A stretch of DNA of 64,000 nucleotides from Lacrimispora amygdalina (GCF_900205965.1 NZ_OAOF01000002.1:310001-374000); one strand, 5' to 3'. Shown: positions 1 through 8,260, counted from the first letter of the stretch. A program made the numbers and translations. Notes: generated by a model not told the origin, from the letters alone.

Positions 1-1551
1 TGCATGATCAATGCAATAAGTCTGCAGACCATCTCTATAGTCCATCGTTGTCGGATCTATATCATTGTGTGATAAAACAATAAATACTTTTTCAATTCCA
101 TGCTTATACAAATGTGCTAACTGCAATTTTAAATTATCCACATCTATAGAAGGATTAACACACATCAAGGCGATATCTATATTTGCTGCTGAAAAATAAG
201 CATCAGCAAGCTTACCAAAGTTGTATGTATTCAGACTGTTAACCTGGCCGATTGCCCCACCAATGTTTATAAGCCATGCATCTATGCCTTTATTCATCTC
301 AGCGAGATACATATATCTATTTATAGAATAAACGATATCAGGAAATTTTAACTCTTTGGGGAAATTAAAAACATTTGTGCCGCAGAGTATCCCAATTGGA
401 TTATTGGAAACCGATTCAATCTCCAGCCCATCCTGTCTTAAGCTTTTTAATAAAGAAAATTGAATATCCGATTTGTTTAATCCACTGCACAAACTTGTGA
501 CAGCGATTACAGGTGCTTTTAATACAGATATCTCAGAAGCCTTAAACTCATTATAGTCATATAAATATTGATTATAATCCATATTTATAAAATTTCCTAT
601 GCAGATTACCTGATAATTTATGTATTTTTCTTTTATGGTTTCTGGAACTTCCAAATCAATATATGAAGAGTTTAATATTATGATTACATCAAAATCATTT
701 TTAGGCAGACCATCTTTAAAGCTAATAAATTCACATTTTTTATGATCATAATATGCTACAATGTTTTTATGCATAAGATCTTTATTCACAAGTTCCAGTA
801 AATTTGATGGGAACAGAACAACTCCCACCCGATTATTTAATAAGATTTCCTGGATCCCGCACTGTCTTAATTCATCACTATCATTCATATCATCGTTACC
901 ACAAAGCTTAATATTGTATTTGCGGGATAATATTTTGAATTTATCATTTAACGGCATACTACCCAGATCGTCACAAAGATAGCCGCATAATCTGGCACAC
1001 GCCAGGCTAGACGAACTGAAGTCAAATTCGGTATCTTTTTCCCTGATTATAAAATCTTTCATTGGAATTGAAACAGTGGTATGATCCACCGTTTTAATTT
1101 TTTCTGTTTGCTGCTGGTCTACTTTTACGCATATTACATTGTTAAAGTCTGCAGGAAATGATATGGTGTTATTGTGTGATGCAGCTGATACCATAACAAT
1201 ATTATTTTGCATGGCTTTTTCACACACGTCATATAATTCCTGAGAATATGCGGTTAAACCTAAACTAATATTAATTATATCAACCTTTTCCTCAATTGAT
1301 TTTTTAATACCGGAGATGATTGAAACTACCTGAATGTCACCAGACTCGTCCAATATATTTATATCAAGAATCTGTATTTGATTACTATTTGTGTTTGATA
1401 CAATTTCTTTGAAACATTCTGTACCGTGGACATCACCGGGGTCCTTATACTCTTCTACTATTTTTTGTTTTACTAATGAAAAATGTCTTACCTCACATCT
1501 GTTATTGATTTCATTTTTAGATATTCCCGTATCAATCAATGCAATCTTCAT
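1..1551 (-). CDS. Subtilisin-like (S8) protease fused to a P-loop-like peptide-maturation domain (partial, C-terminus off the left edge)
   Basis: An uninterrupted reading frame of 517 codons runs from the ATG at 1551 out of the window. The start follows AAGGAG by 8 nt and lies 33 nt after the radical SAM gene. Residues 1-200 look like a compact subtilase: Asp7 in LIDTG, His42 in VHGTE, and Ser182 in a degenerate SSSLA version of the usual GTSxA. The rest (about 210-517) is not protease. It contains APVIAVTS near residue 347 followed by NKSD, like a degraded Walker A, and a later stretch that resembles my memory of the TIGR04066 peptide-maturation family. There is no signal peptide, so it should act in the cytoplasm. 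The likely role is leader cleavage or maturation of the 45-residue precursor nearby. The family assignment of the second half is inference. Confidence 0.8.
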   Translation of the reverse strand, partial: MKIALIDTGISKNEINNRCEVRHFSLVKQKIVEEYKDPGDVHGTECFKEIVSNTNSNQIQILDINILDESGDIQVVSIISGIKKSIEEKVDIINISLGLTAYSQELYDVCEKAMQNNIVMVSAASHNNTISFPADFNNVICVKVDQQQTEKIKTVDHTTVSIPMKDFIIREKDTEFDFSSSSLACARLCGYLCDDLGSMPLNDKFKILSRKYNIKLCGNDDMNDSDELRQCGIQEILLNNRVGVVLFPSNLLELVNKDLMHKNIVAYYDHKKCEFISFKDGLPKNDFDVIIILNSSYIDLEVPETIKEKYINYQVICIGNFINMDYNQYLYDYNEFKASEISVLKAPVIAVTSLCSGLNKSDIQFSLLKSLRQDGLEIESVSNNPIGILCGTNVFNFPKELKFPDIVYSINRYMYLAEMNKGIDAWLINIGGAIGQVNSLNTYNFGKLADAYFSAANIDIALMCVNPSIDVDNLKLQLAHLYKHGIEKVFIVLSHNDIDPTTMDYRDGLQTYCIDHA

Positions 1552-1584
1552 TGTTATTCTCCTTATTAAGCTCAGAGCTCCAAT

Positions 1585-2907
1585 TTAAATTAAAGAGATA
1601 TTTGCCACATAATTCACCAAACCTCTGTCAGTATTTACATGATCAAGATAATAACCCAATTCTCTCTCAACATCTTTTCTGGACTTTTCACAAAATTCAT
1701 TATTTATATTCAAGATATCCTTAAAGCAAATTTTGCAGAACTTGGCAGCCCAACAATATTTACATTTATCCATACTTTCTAATGTCTTATCCACAAGCCG
1801 TCTGATTTTATTAATATCGATTCCGTTGTAAACATCTCCGATTTCGAATACTTCCTGGTTCTCATCTACCTTTTCACATACAATGATTCTGCCATCAGTG
1901 GTTACGAAATTTTTTCTTACACCAGGAACACAGAATCCTCCAGGTAAAATAGTGCTGCTGCAAGCCACTCCACTAAATGAATTATAATATTTTTTCATGC
2001 CCTTCAGCATATTTTTATAGGCGAAATCATAAGTCCTTATATCAATTTTCTCGCCTTTCTTAATGTCATCATCTTTATCCCTTAAATTCATAAAATATTC
2101 AGTTGGAAAAAGATCTATCATGTTCACATTTGATTTCCATAAATTATCAACAGATTCATAAAGCTCATTGCTGGCTCCATTAAACATAACCACATTATAT
2201 GTAACATTTTCTCTGAAAAATTTAGGATCCTTTTGATAGAATGCCTGAATATTATGATACACCTTCTCATAGCTTCCATTACCATTGCAGTCAACTCTGT
2301 ATTTATTTTGCTGCTCTTTCGGTCCATCCAGACTAATATTAATTTTAATATCATTTTTAATGATAAAATCTGTAACTTTATCATCTAGTAAAACGGCATT
2401 TGTTGTTATATTATAAGAAGGCTTTCGAAATGGATACTTATTACTAATATAATTGATACATTCCGTTATCAGATCCAGCTTAAGTAATGGCTCGCCTCCA
2501 TAAAAGCTAAGATTACACAGCTCACTTTCATGTGAATTCATCATTAGAATATCGATTGCCTTAAATGCAACTTCTTTTGACATTTCTTTCAACGAGTGAT
2601 TATCATCCATATATTTAGGCATATACCCACAGTATTTACATCTTAAATTACACTGCTCTGTAAGAGCTAATGTCATATTTTTGATCCTGCTGCTATACAT
2701 ATTGTTTAATTCATCTTCACTATATGAATATTTTACATCGAACTTGCAGGGTTTCTTTATATCTCTGAACTCGTTATTTATCAGAAAATCAGCATACTTC
2801 TCATCATCTAAAAAATCTTCCTCAGAATTAATTGTAGCAAAGCTATTATTGAGGGCATCATAAATATACATATTGCTGCCTGAATTAATTATTTTAGATA
2901 AATACAT
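1585..2907 (-). CDS. Radical SAM/SPASM peptide maturase (CcpM-like)
   Basis: A 440-residue protein starting at the ATG at 2907, which lies about 9 nt after AGAGG; an in-frame ATG at 2916 abuts the ribosome site and is less likely. Residues Cys86, Cys90 and Cys93 form the CxxxCxxC motif that binds the S-adenosylmethionine-cleaving 4Fe-4S cluster, followed by YGGEPLL, typical of the fold. The C-terminal third is rich in cysteines (CSS, GFCVPG, IVCEK, CKYCWAAKFCKIC, FCEKS), the layout of a SPASM domain carrying auxiliary clusters. Such enzymes install thioether or other cross-links in ribosomal peptides. Position after a CxCxC peptide gene and before a protease gene supports that. It resembles the maturases of clostridial Cys-rich (Clo7bot-type) peptides; the exact chemistry cannot be read from the sequence. 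Confidence 0.9.
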   Translation of the reverse strand: MYLSKIINSGSNMYIYDALNNSFATINSEEDFLDDEKYADFLINNEFRDIKKPCKFDVKYSYSEDELNNMYSSRIKNMTLALTEQCNLRCKYCGYMPKYMDDNHSLKEMSKEVAFKAIDILMMNSHESELCNLSFYGGEPLLKLDLITECINYISNKYPFRKPSYNITTNAVLLDDKVTDFIIKNDIKINISLDGPKEQQNKYRVDCNGNGSYEKVYHNIQAFYQKDPKFFRENVTYNVVMFNGASNELYESVDNLWKSNVNMIDLFPTEYFMNLRDKDDDIKKGEKIDIRTYDFAYKNMLKGMKKYYNSFSGVACSSTILPGGFCVPGVRKNFVTTDGRIIVCEKVDENQEVFEIGDVYNGIDINKIRRLVDKTLESMDKCKYCWAAKFCKICFKDILNINNEFCEKSRKDVERELGYYLDHVNTDRGLVNYVANISLI

Positions 2908-3016
2908 TCTTATCATCCTCTCTCATTGGAGTTATTGACCATTTATACAGCCTACTACTAAAACAATGTGCTAATTATTATTTTGTTCTATGTAACTGTT
3001 ACCGGATTACTAATAA

Positions 3017-3035
3017 CTGTAAAAAAAGTTTACAG
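3017..3035 (-). promoter_or_regulatory. Stem-loop overlapping the precursor stop codon (possible attenuator)
   Basis: CTGTAAA at one side pairs perfectly with TTTACAG, with a T-rich loop, on the message strand. It covers the last codons of the 45-residue peptide gene and lies about 110 nt before the radical SAM gene. A weak stem here could cause partial termination or protect the upstream transcript, giving more precursor than enzyme. The stem has only 7 bp and is AT-rich, so the effect is uncertain. Confidence 0.35.
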
Positions 3036-3167
3036 ATACTGTCCTAAATAACCATCGCCAACTGCTGACCAAGGTTTTCCCTGACAACCACAATGGCATG
3101 CCAATGTTCTAACTGTAGAATTATTTGTTTTGTTGATCTTCTTCAAACTAACTTTCTTATTCTTCAT
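3030..3167 (-). CDS. Cys-rich RiPP precursor peptide (Clo7bot-like), 45 aa
   Basis: ATG at 3167 to TAA at 3030 encodes 45 residues. The N-terminal 20 are Lys/Asn-rich and leader-like (starts MKNKKVSLKK), then TVRTLACHCGCQG brings three cysteines at 24, 26 and 28, then an aromatic- and Gly-containing tail ending LGQYL. The gene sits between an ABC exporter and a radical SAM/SPASM maturase, exactly where precursors of such systems lie. The leader-then-CxCxC plan matches the clostridial Clo7bot Cys-rich peptides as I remember them. Cysteine 24/26/28 sulfurs are the likely cross-link donors. No good Shine-Dalgarno is seen beyond AAAGG 11 nt upstream. The mature product is unknown. Confidence 0.8.
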   Translation of the reverse strand: MKNKKVSLKKINKTNNSTVRTLACHCGCQGKPWSAVGDGYLGQYL

Positions 3168-3232
3168 AATATCCACAACCTTTCTTTTTTTTAGTAGTAG
3201 GCCTTATAAATAGTCAATAGCTCATTTTATCA

Positions 3233-5044
3233 TTATTCATATTCAGCAGTTATAGAGTAGCTGTCTGCCTGAATTTTATACATATTATAAAATTCCTTCT
3301 TCAGCTTAATTAATTCCTCAAAGCTTCCTTCTTCAATAAGCATTCCCTTGTCCAATAAAATTATTTTATCTGCTAACTTAGTAATATACATCCTGTGCGA
3401 TACGATAATAGAAGATTTAAGTTCACTTATTATTTTAAATGTATCAAACATTTTTACCTCTGACTTCGGATCAAGAGCTGCTGTCGGCTCATCTAAAACC
3501 AATACTGATGCATCCGAGAAAACAGCTCTGGTAATGGCTATTTTTTGCCATTGGCCTCCTGAAGGCTCTATCGCATCATTAAAAAACATCTTTCTTAAGT
3601 TTGTCTCGTATTTGTTGTCATAGTTTTCAATGAACTTATTAGCTCCAGTAATTTCTGCCGCTTTTTCGATTCCGTTTATATCTTGAATCCGGTTAATATT
3701 TCCAAATCCTATGCAATTACGAACGCTATCAGAGAATTTGACGTAATCCTGAAATAAAACACCGAAATATGACCTTAATTCATTTATGTCATATTCATTT
3801 AAATCAGTATCATCCAGTAATATTCGTCCTTCTGTCGGATTATATATTTTGAGAAGTAGTTTTGTAAAAGTTGATTTTCCGCTTCCATTCTCTCCGACCA
3901 GGCAGACGGTGTCTTTCGTGCTAAAATTCACGTTTATATCTTTAAGCGCATAGTTGTCAGAACCTGTATATTTAAAACTAACATGTTCAAACCGTATATT
4001 ATGTACCGGAATGTCTTTAATTTTCAGCTTTTTATTATCCAGAACAGCTGACTCCTGCATATATTCAAATATATAGTTTATAAACATCATGCTTTTGCTA
4101 TTTGATGCTATCTGATTTGATAATGCTATTAATTTTGTAACAATAGTTATAATAGCAGTTATAAACAGATAAAATTCTGAAACAGATACAGAACCCCTGA
4201 TTGCATCTTTTACAAGCCAGACTCCAACCAGAATAGCACCTATCATTGAAATAAAACTAGTAAATAATGATACTATAATTTCTTTTGCCGCTATTTTGCT
4301 GTTGCCTTTCATAAAATCATCAAATAACTCTTTTCTTCTGCTTCTAAAATAGTCATATAACCGAAAGACTCTAACCTCATTTGCATACATCGGATCTGTA
4401 ATCAACGACAGATAATACCATATACGCCTTGTCTGCATTGTTCTTTCACTAAAAAACCGAAACAGCATTCCCTGATATTTTCTCTTATAAAATATGATAG
4501 GCAAAATAAATATCATAATAATCAGTAAGGCCAGGAAATTAAATTTTATTATAATAACCGCATATCCAATGAGGCTGATAAAGCTTGCAACCATGCCAAA
4601 CAGGCCTTCCATCAGATTCAATGGTTCAGATCCGCATTTTGTTAAAGTGTTTGAATGCAGATCCAAAAATTCAGGGTTATCTATTCTTTCTTGTTTTATG
4701 CTCTGAAATTTATCTGCCACCAGGTTCTCTATATTGTGGGATAATTTTAATCCTGTAATGGAGCAGATAATAGTTTTTACACTTTCTGTAGCAAATGAGA
4801 TCACTATAAAAGCGAGCATTGAGAATAAAATAACCAATATTCTCAAATAAACAGCCGTGGATCCGTTTCCCAGATTCTGACCCAATTCGTCTAATAGTTT
4901 AGCTGTCAGATATATCGTAACTACCGGGCTGATACCGGATATAACCATAGATCCAATTGAGAGAAAAAATACACCTGATCCAGCTTTGAAAATTTCTTTA
5001 AATATAAAACCCAATTTTAAAATATAGTCTTTTATCGATTTCAT
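3233..5044 (-). CDS. Peptide-type ABC exporter, fused permease and ATPase
   Basis: A 603-residue half-transporter: residues 1-330 hold about six membrane segments, and the ATPase follows, with Walker A GENGSGKST at 384-392, a PSGGQ signature in place of LSGGQ, Walker B VLVLDEPTAALD and the switch histidine in IIVSHR. There is no N-terminal C39 peptidase domain, so leader removal must be done by another enzyme; the neighbouring subtilase is the obvious candidate. The gene follows agrBD and precedes the precursor, so its substrate is probably the modified peptide. A role in exporting the autoinducer is less likely, because AgrB normally handles that. Confidence 0.88.
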   Translation of the reverse strand: MKSIKDYILKLGFIFKEIFKAGSGVFFLSIGSMVISGISPVVTIYLTAKLLDELGQNLGNGSTAVYLRILVILFSMLAFIVISFATESVKTIICSITGLKLSHNIENLVADKFQSIKQERIDNPEFLDLHSNTLTKCGSEPLNLMEGLFGMVASFISLIGYAVIIIKFNFLALLIIMIFILPIIFYKRKYQGMLFRFFSERTMQTRRIWYYLSLITDPMYANEVRVFRLYDYFRSRRKELFDDFMKGNSKIAAKEIIVSLFTSFISMIGAILVGVWLVKDAIRGSVSVSEFYLFITAIITIVTKLIALSNQIASNSKSMMFINYIFEYMQESAVLDNKKLKIKDIPVHNIRFEHVSFKYTGSDNYALKDINVNFSTKDTVCLVGENGSGKSTFTKLLLKIYNPTEGRILLDDTDLNEYDINELRSYFGVLFQDYVKFSDSVRNCIGFGNINRIQDINGIEKAAEITGANKFIENYDNKYETNLRKMFFNDAIEPSGGQWQKIAITRAVFSDASVLVLDEPTAALDPKSEVKMFDTFKIISELKSSIIVSHRMYITKLADKIILLDKGMLIEEGSFEELIKLKKEFYNMYKIQADSYSITAEYE

Positions 5045-5088
5045 CTGCTCACCTACAATGTTAAATTACAAGATATACTGTACTAAAA

Positions 5089-5103
5089 GTTTGATTCTCA
5101 AAC
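5089..5103 (-). promoter_or_regulatory. Small hairpin between agrD and the exporter gene
   Basis: GTTTGA-GAA-TCAAAC followed by TTTT on the message strand lies in the 146-nt gap after agrD. It could be a weak terminator that limits read-through from agrBD into the exporter and peptide genes. The rest of the gap holds no convincing gene. Confidence 0.3.
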
Positions 5104-5190
5104 GCGCCATAATTGTAACTATCATCATAGGACGGTTCCGACATGCGATGTTATTTGCTACAATATATGGCGCTGTAGAAAATCTGTGAT

Positions 5191-5325
5191 TTACCGTTTG
5201 AAATCTTTGATACCTTCCGGAGCCTTCGGCTGATAAGACCAGTACATGCAACGGCCATTATTGGCTTTGATTATTGCATGTTCTGCCATTCTGGAAACTA
5301 ATTTAAGCATTGTATCCTTTTTCAT
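5191..5325 (-). CDS. agrD: AgrD-type cyclic (thio)lactone autoinducer precursor, 44 aa
   Basis: ATG at 5325, overlapping the agrB stop (ATGA-type coupling), to TAA at 5191; 44 residues. The plan is typical of AgrD: an amphipathic N-terminal helix (residues 1-20), a short core with Cys26 in GRCMYWSYQPK, and a charged tail with APEG that AgrB usually removes. In the family the cysteine thiol closes a five-residue ring, here probably CMYWS, although the ring boundary is an inference. Its position directly after agrB and next to a two-component pair makes the assignment strong despite the size. Confidence 0.87.
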   Translation of the reverse strand: MKKDTMLKLVSRMAEHAIIKANNGRCMYWSYQPKAPEGIKDFKR

Positions 5326-5909
5326 TTTCTCACCTCATTTCTTTTTCTTTTTAAAACAGAGAGCAACATCAGAAAAAATACTATGAATATGCCCCATGAG
5401 ATTGAAAACGCAATTTCCGTTTCATGTAATACTACTGCTATAATAAATCCAGTAACTGCAATGGTTAACAGCACAATAATTTTCATCCGAAATTTTCTGC
5501 GCTCATCATTACTGATTGGACCATTGCCATAATCCACAGGGGATAAAATAAGTATTACCGGAAATGCGATTGCAATTAAAATTAAGGAAACTATGAATCT
5601 GTAATTTGATAAAAACTGATTTAAAAACAGCATGGATATATATAAGACCATTGTTGTAAGATAGCATTTTTTATATGTTTCGCAATGATAGCCTCCTGCG
5701 TAACTACGGATCGGACAATAGGTTAGAGCATATGCGATACTAATAATGATTTTCCCTGATAAAATGCTGATTATGGCAATTGATAAAAAAATCATGATAT
5801 CATTTAGTATCAGTTCTATTCCATATGTATAATATTTCATTTTACCAATTGAAATATGCCTGTTTGCAACCAGCCTGAGACTAATCTCTTCTGCAATAAA
5901 GCTTAACAC
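5322..5909 (-). CDS. agrB: AgrB-like autoinducer-processing membrane peptidase
   Basis: A 195-residue membrane protein with a GTG start at 5909 after AAGAAGGTG. The motif RSYAGGYHCETYKKC carries the catalytic His75 and Cys82, with the same seven-residue spacing as His77/Cys84 of the staphylococcal enzyme. Four to six hydrophobic segments follow. AgrB cleaves the C-terminal tail of AgrD and forms the ring thioester at the cytoplasmic membrane. The gene overlaps agrD by 4 nt, so the two are translationally coupled. It is the first gene after the LytTR-type promoter and probably heads the transcript that continues into the peptide genes. Confidence 0.93.
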   Translation of the reverse strand: MLSFIAEEISLRLVANRHISIGKMKYYTYGIELILNDIMIFLSIAIISILSGKIIISIAYALTYCPIRSYAGGYHCETYKKCYLTTMVLYISMLFLNQFLSNYRFIVSLILIAIAFPVILILSPVDYGNGPISNDERRKFRMKIIVLLTIAVTGFIIAVVLHETEIAFSISWGIFIVFFLMLLSVLKRKRNEVRK

Positions 5910-5941
5910 GCTTGCACCTTCTTTCCATATAACTTACATAA

Positions 5942-6011
5942 GTACTATACCCCCCTCCCATTCTTAAATCAATAAATGTCTACTGAATGGTAGCTATAGT
6001 CAACCGAATGG
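5942..6011 (-). promoter_or_regulatory. AgrA/LytTR-type direct repeats and promoter of agrB
   Basis: On the minus strand two copies of ACCATTC (within ACCATTCGG, complement of 6003-6011, and ACCATTCAG, complement of 5982-5990) are spaced exactly 21 bp apart, two helical turns, as for AgrA and VirR sites. Ten bp after the second copy comes TTGATT, a 17-bp spacer and TATAGT (5942-5947). Transcription would start about 25 nt before the agrB GTG. This is the classical arrangement for activation by a LytTR regulator bound just upstream of -35, and implies positive feedback on agrBD and the genes behind it. Confidence 0.75.
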
Positions 6012-6028
6012 TTTAACTATTAAAAAGA

Positions 6029-6054
6029 CAGGAAAGACATGTCTGTCTTTCCTG
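6029..6054 (-). terminator. Terminator after agrC
   Basis: An 11-bp perfect stem (CAGGAAAGACA with its complement, loop TGTC) is followed on the minus strand by TCTTTTTAAT. It lies 10 nt after the sensor kinase stop and just before the LytTR repeats, so it separates the agrAC transcript from the agrBD-peptide transcript. Confidence 0.8.
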
Positions 6055-6064
6055 CCATATTGAT

Positions 6065-7384
6065 TTAAATATTTATTTCTATGGGCAGCATCACAACCAC
6101 ACAAAAAATATTATTTTTTAAATAAACGTTAAATGAACCGCCATATTTTTCAGCAGATGACCGTATTGATGTTAATCCGTATCCGTGATGCAGCTTATCC
6201 TGCTTATGTGTTTCTATTCTGTTATTTACTATTCTTATACCAGATTCATAAGGATTCCTGACAACTATAGATAAATAATTTTTATAACAAAATATTTTTC
6301 CGGTAATATAGCGTTTTTCCCCTTCTATCAATTCAAGTGCTTCAATCGCATTATCGAGTATATTAGCCAGAATTGCATTTAAATCTATGGGACTGACAGA
6401 TAAATGCGGAACATGATCGACATTTATATTAATATCAATGTTGTGACGTTTACAAACAGCAATTTTATAATTTAATATAGCGTCAATAATATCATTTCCA
6501 CAATTAATAACGGATTTCGTTCCCTCCAGAGCTTCTGTTATTGCATTTATATAAGTAACTGTTTCATGAATATTATTCTGTTTTAATAAGCATGAAATAT
6601 TAATAAGATTATTGTTGATATCATGCCTGATTTTAGTTAAATCTGATGTCGCTGACTCATAGTAAGAAAGCTGCTGTTCTAATAAATGGTTTCGTGCATT
6701 TAATTCATAATTTTTTTTCTCTTTTTCATGGTAAAAGCAAATCTCTGTTAAGAAAAATATATTTAATCCACTTATAATTATTAAACCAAGAGAAATTCCC
6801 AGAATGTATAAAGAATAGTTATTTGAGTCCTTTTGAAGAATTGGACTGATGTGCATCATAAACTGTAAAGTAACAATAAACAGAAATACAATTATATCCA
6901 TGATAACCAGATATTTTTGCGGGATTTTAAATTTAATATTTTTAAAATTATAGATACATACAATATTAAAAACTATATTTAATGATTTTGCTAAAACAGA
7001 AAATGATAATGAAGATGGTGATGCCGAAACGTATAATATATTCTGAATGCTGATTCTGATAAAATAGGACGAAAAATTTCCCGCTATAATGTCACTGACA
7101 AGAAAGATATAATTAGCTACCAGAATGAGAAAGGCTTTAATTGATATTTTTCCCTTGTAAATTATTTGAGAGAGTAACAATGAAAAACAAAAATAAACAA
7201 AAAACTTATCATTAATAGATAAATCCGACATAATATGAATCACTATTGTATTTGCAATTACAGCTGCAATAATCATACATATTTTTTTCAATCCGGAAAA
7301 TCTGCAAATCATAGTACTTTCTAATAACCAAAAAATCAAAGTAGATTCAGTTAATGTAAATATATAATCTAGTATACTGTTCAT
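6065..7384 (-). CDS. agrC: AgrC-like sensor histidine kinase
   Basis: A 439-residue kinase. The first ~215 residues contain about six membrane segments, as in peptide-pheromone receptors. A cytoplasmic part follows with the phosphoacceptor His254 in KIRHDINNN, an N-box (LANILDNAIEAL) and a G-box (GYGLTSIRSSAEKYGG), the GHKL type of the HPK10 family. It overlaps agrA by 4 nt. It should sense the cyclic peptide made by agrB and agrD and phosphorylate the LytTR regulator encoded just upstream. Confidence 0.9.
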   Translation of the reverse strand: MNSILDYIFTLTESTLIFWLLESTMICRFSGLKKICMIIAAVIANTIVIHIMSDLSINDKFFVYFCFSLLLSQIIYKGKISIKAFLILVANYIFLVSDIIAGNFSSYFIRISIQNILYVSASPSSLSFSVLAKSLNIVFNIVCIYNFKNIKFKIPQKYLVIMDIIVFLFIVTLQFMMHISPILQKDSNNYSLYILGISLGLIIISGLNIFFLTEICFYHEKEKKNYELNARNHLLEQQLSYYESATSDLTKIRHDINNNLINISCLLKQNNIHETVTYINAITEALEGTKSVINCGNDIIDAILNYKIAVCKRHNIDININVDHVPHLSVSPIDLNAILANILDNAIEALELIEGEKRYITGKIFCYKNYLSIVVRNPYESGIRIVNNRIETHKQDKLHHGYGLTSIRSSAEKYGGSFNVYLKNNIFCVVVMLPIEINI

Positions 7385-8133
7385 ACTATATCATCTCCAG
7401 CAACCAACTCAGAAAATTTATCAAATATATTCTGTCTCTTTCTCCGGCTTAATGGCAATCTGATCCCATTATCCAAACGGATTTCCGTTTCATCAATAGA
7501 AAATATGTATTTTATATTTACTATACAGGTTCTATGAATATCTACAAAACTCAAGGGGATAAATTTCTTAACAATTCCAGAAAATTGACAATGATGAAGG
7601 ATAAATGTTTCCCGCTTGGTAAATAGATACACCTGCCGGTTGATACATTCAAAATACATAATATCATCAAGTGGAACTTTAATTTCCATAAAACCTTCAT
7701 CATATACGCTTTTATTGACCTTAAAGATTTGCATTCGGGGATTGTCCTCGTTTATCCGGTCAATGATTTGTTTAATAACTTGTGGTAAACGTGTTTCAAG
7801 CAATGTCTTTGGAAGAAAACCAATTACATCGTATTGAAATGTATTTAAAACTTCACGGGTATATGCTGTAACAAATACTAATTTAAATTTCTTATCAAGT
7901 ATACGTAATTGTCTTGCAATCTCCTTTCCATCTTTTTGAGGCATATCAATATCCAGAAATATCACATCATAATAAGGCTGATATTTTGAAAAAGCTGCAA
8001 TTAAATCGTCTCCTTTTTCAAACGTATAACTTTTGACTTCTACCTTTAAACGCCTGAATATATTTTCTATCTTAGGCGTAATATTGGATAAAAAAGCTTT
8101 GTCATCATCACAAAAGGCTAAATTAAGCTGCAT
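7381..8133 (-). CDS. agrA: AgrA-like LytTR response regulator
   Basis: 250 residues. The N-terminal receiver has acidic residues in FCDDD, the phosphoacceptor Asp61 in FLDIDMPQKDG and the conserved Thr/Lys positions (FVTAYT, LPKT). The C-terminal LytTR DNA-binding domain (about 145-245) contains IHRTCIVNIKYI and LPLSRRKR, typical of the AgrA/VirR class, which binds paired direct repeats. A matching pair lies upstream of agrB. The order agrA-agrC, with agrBD in a separate downstream unit, differs from the staphylococcal agrBDCA order. A good promoter precedes it. Confidence 0.92.
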   Translation of the reverse strand: MQLNLAFCDDDKAFLSNITPKIENIFRRLKVEVKSYTFEKGDDLIAAFSKYQPYYDVIFLDIDMPQKDGKEIARQLRILDKKFKLVFVTAYTREVLNTFQYDVIGFLPKTLLETRLPQVIKQIIDRINEDNPRMQIFKVNKSVYDEGFMEIKVPLDDIMYFECINRQVYLFTKRETFILHHCQFSGIVKKFIPLSFVDIHRTCIVNIKYIFSIDETEIRLDNGIRLPLSRRKRQNIFDKFSELVAGDDIV

Positions 8134-8193
8134 AAAATCCCCCTATAACGAATTATACTCTTTAATCTGATTGATTTGTTGCATATTTGTTAT

Positions 8194-8222
8194 ATTATAC
8201 CTTATTTTCATATATATATCAA
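8194..8222 (-). promoter_or_regulatory. Promoter of agrAC
   Basis: Minus strand TTGATA (8217-8222), 17-bp spacer and a perfect TATAAT (8194-8199), about 60 nt before the agrA start. It has no LytTR repeat nearby, so the sensor pair is probably made constitutively. Confidence 0.75.
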
Positions 8223-8260
8223 AGTATTTGATGTCTGACTATTTTTCTCCATGGCATAAA

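Noticed and set aside
5066..5251. A 61-codon minus-strand frame between agrD and the exporter gene
   Set aside because: It overlaps agrD out of frame, has no ribosome site and a random-looking composition.
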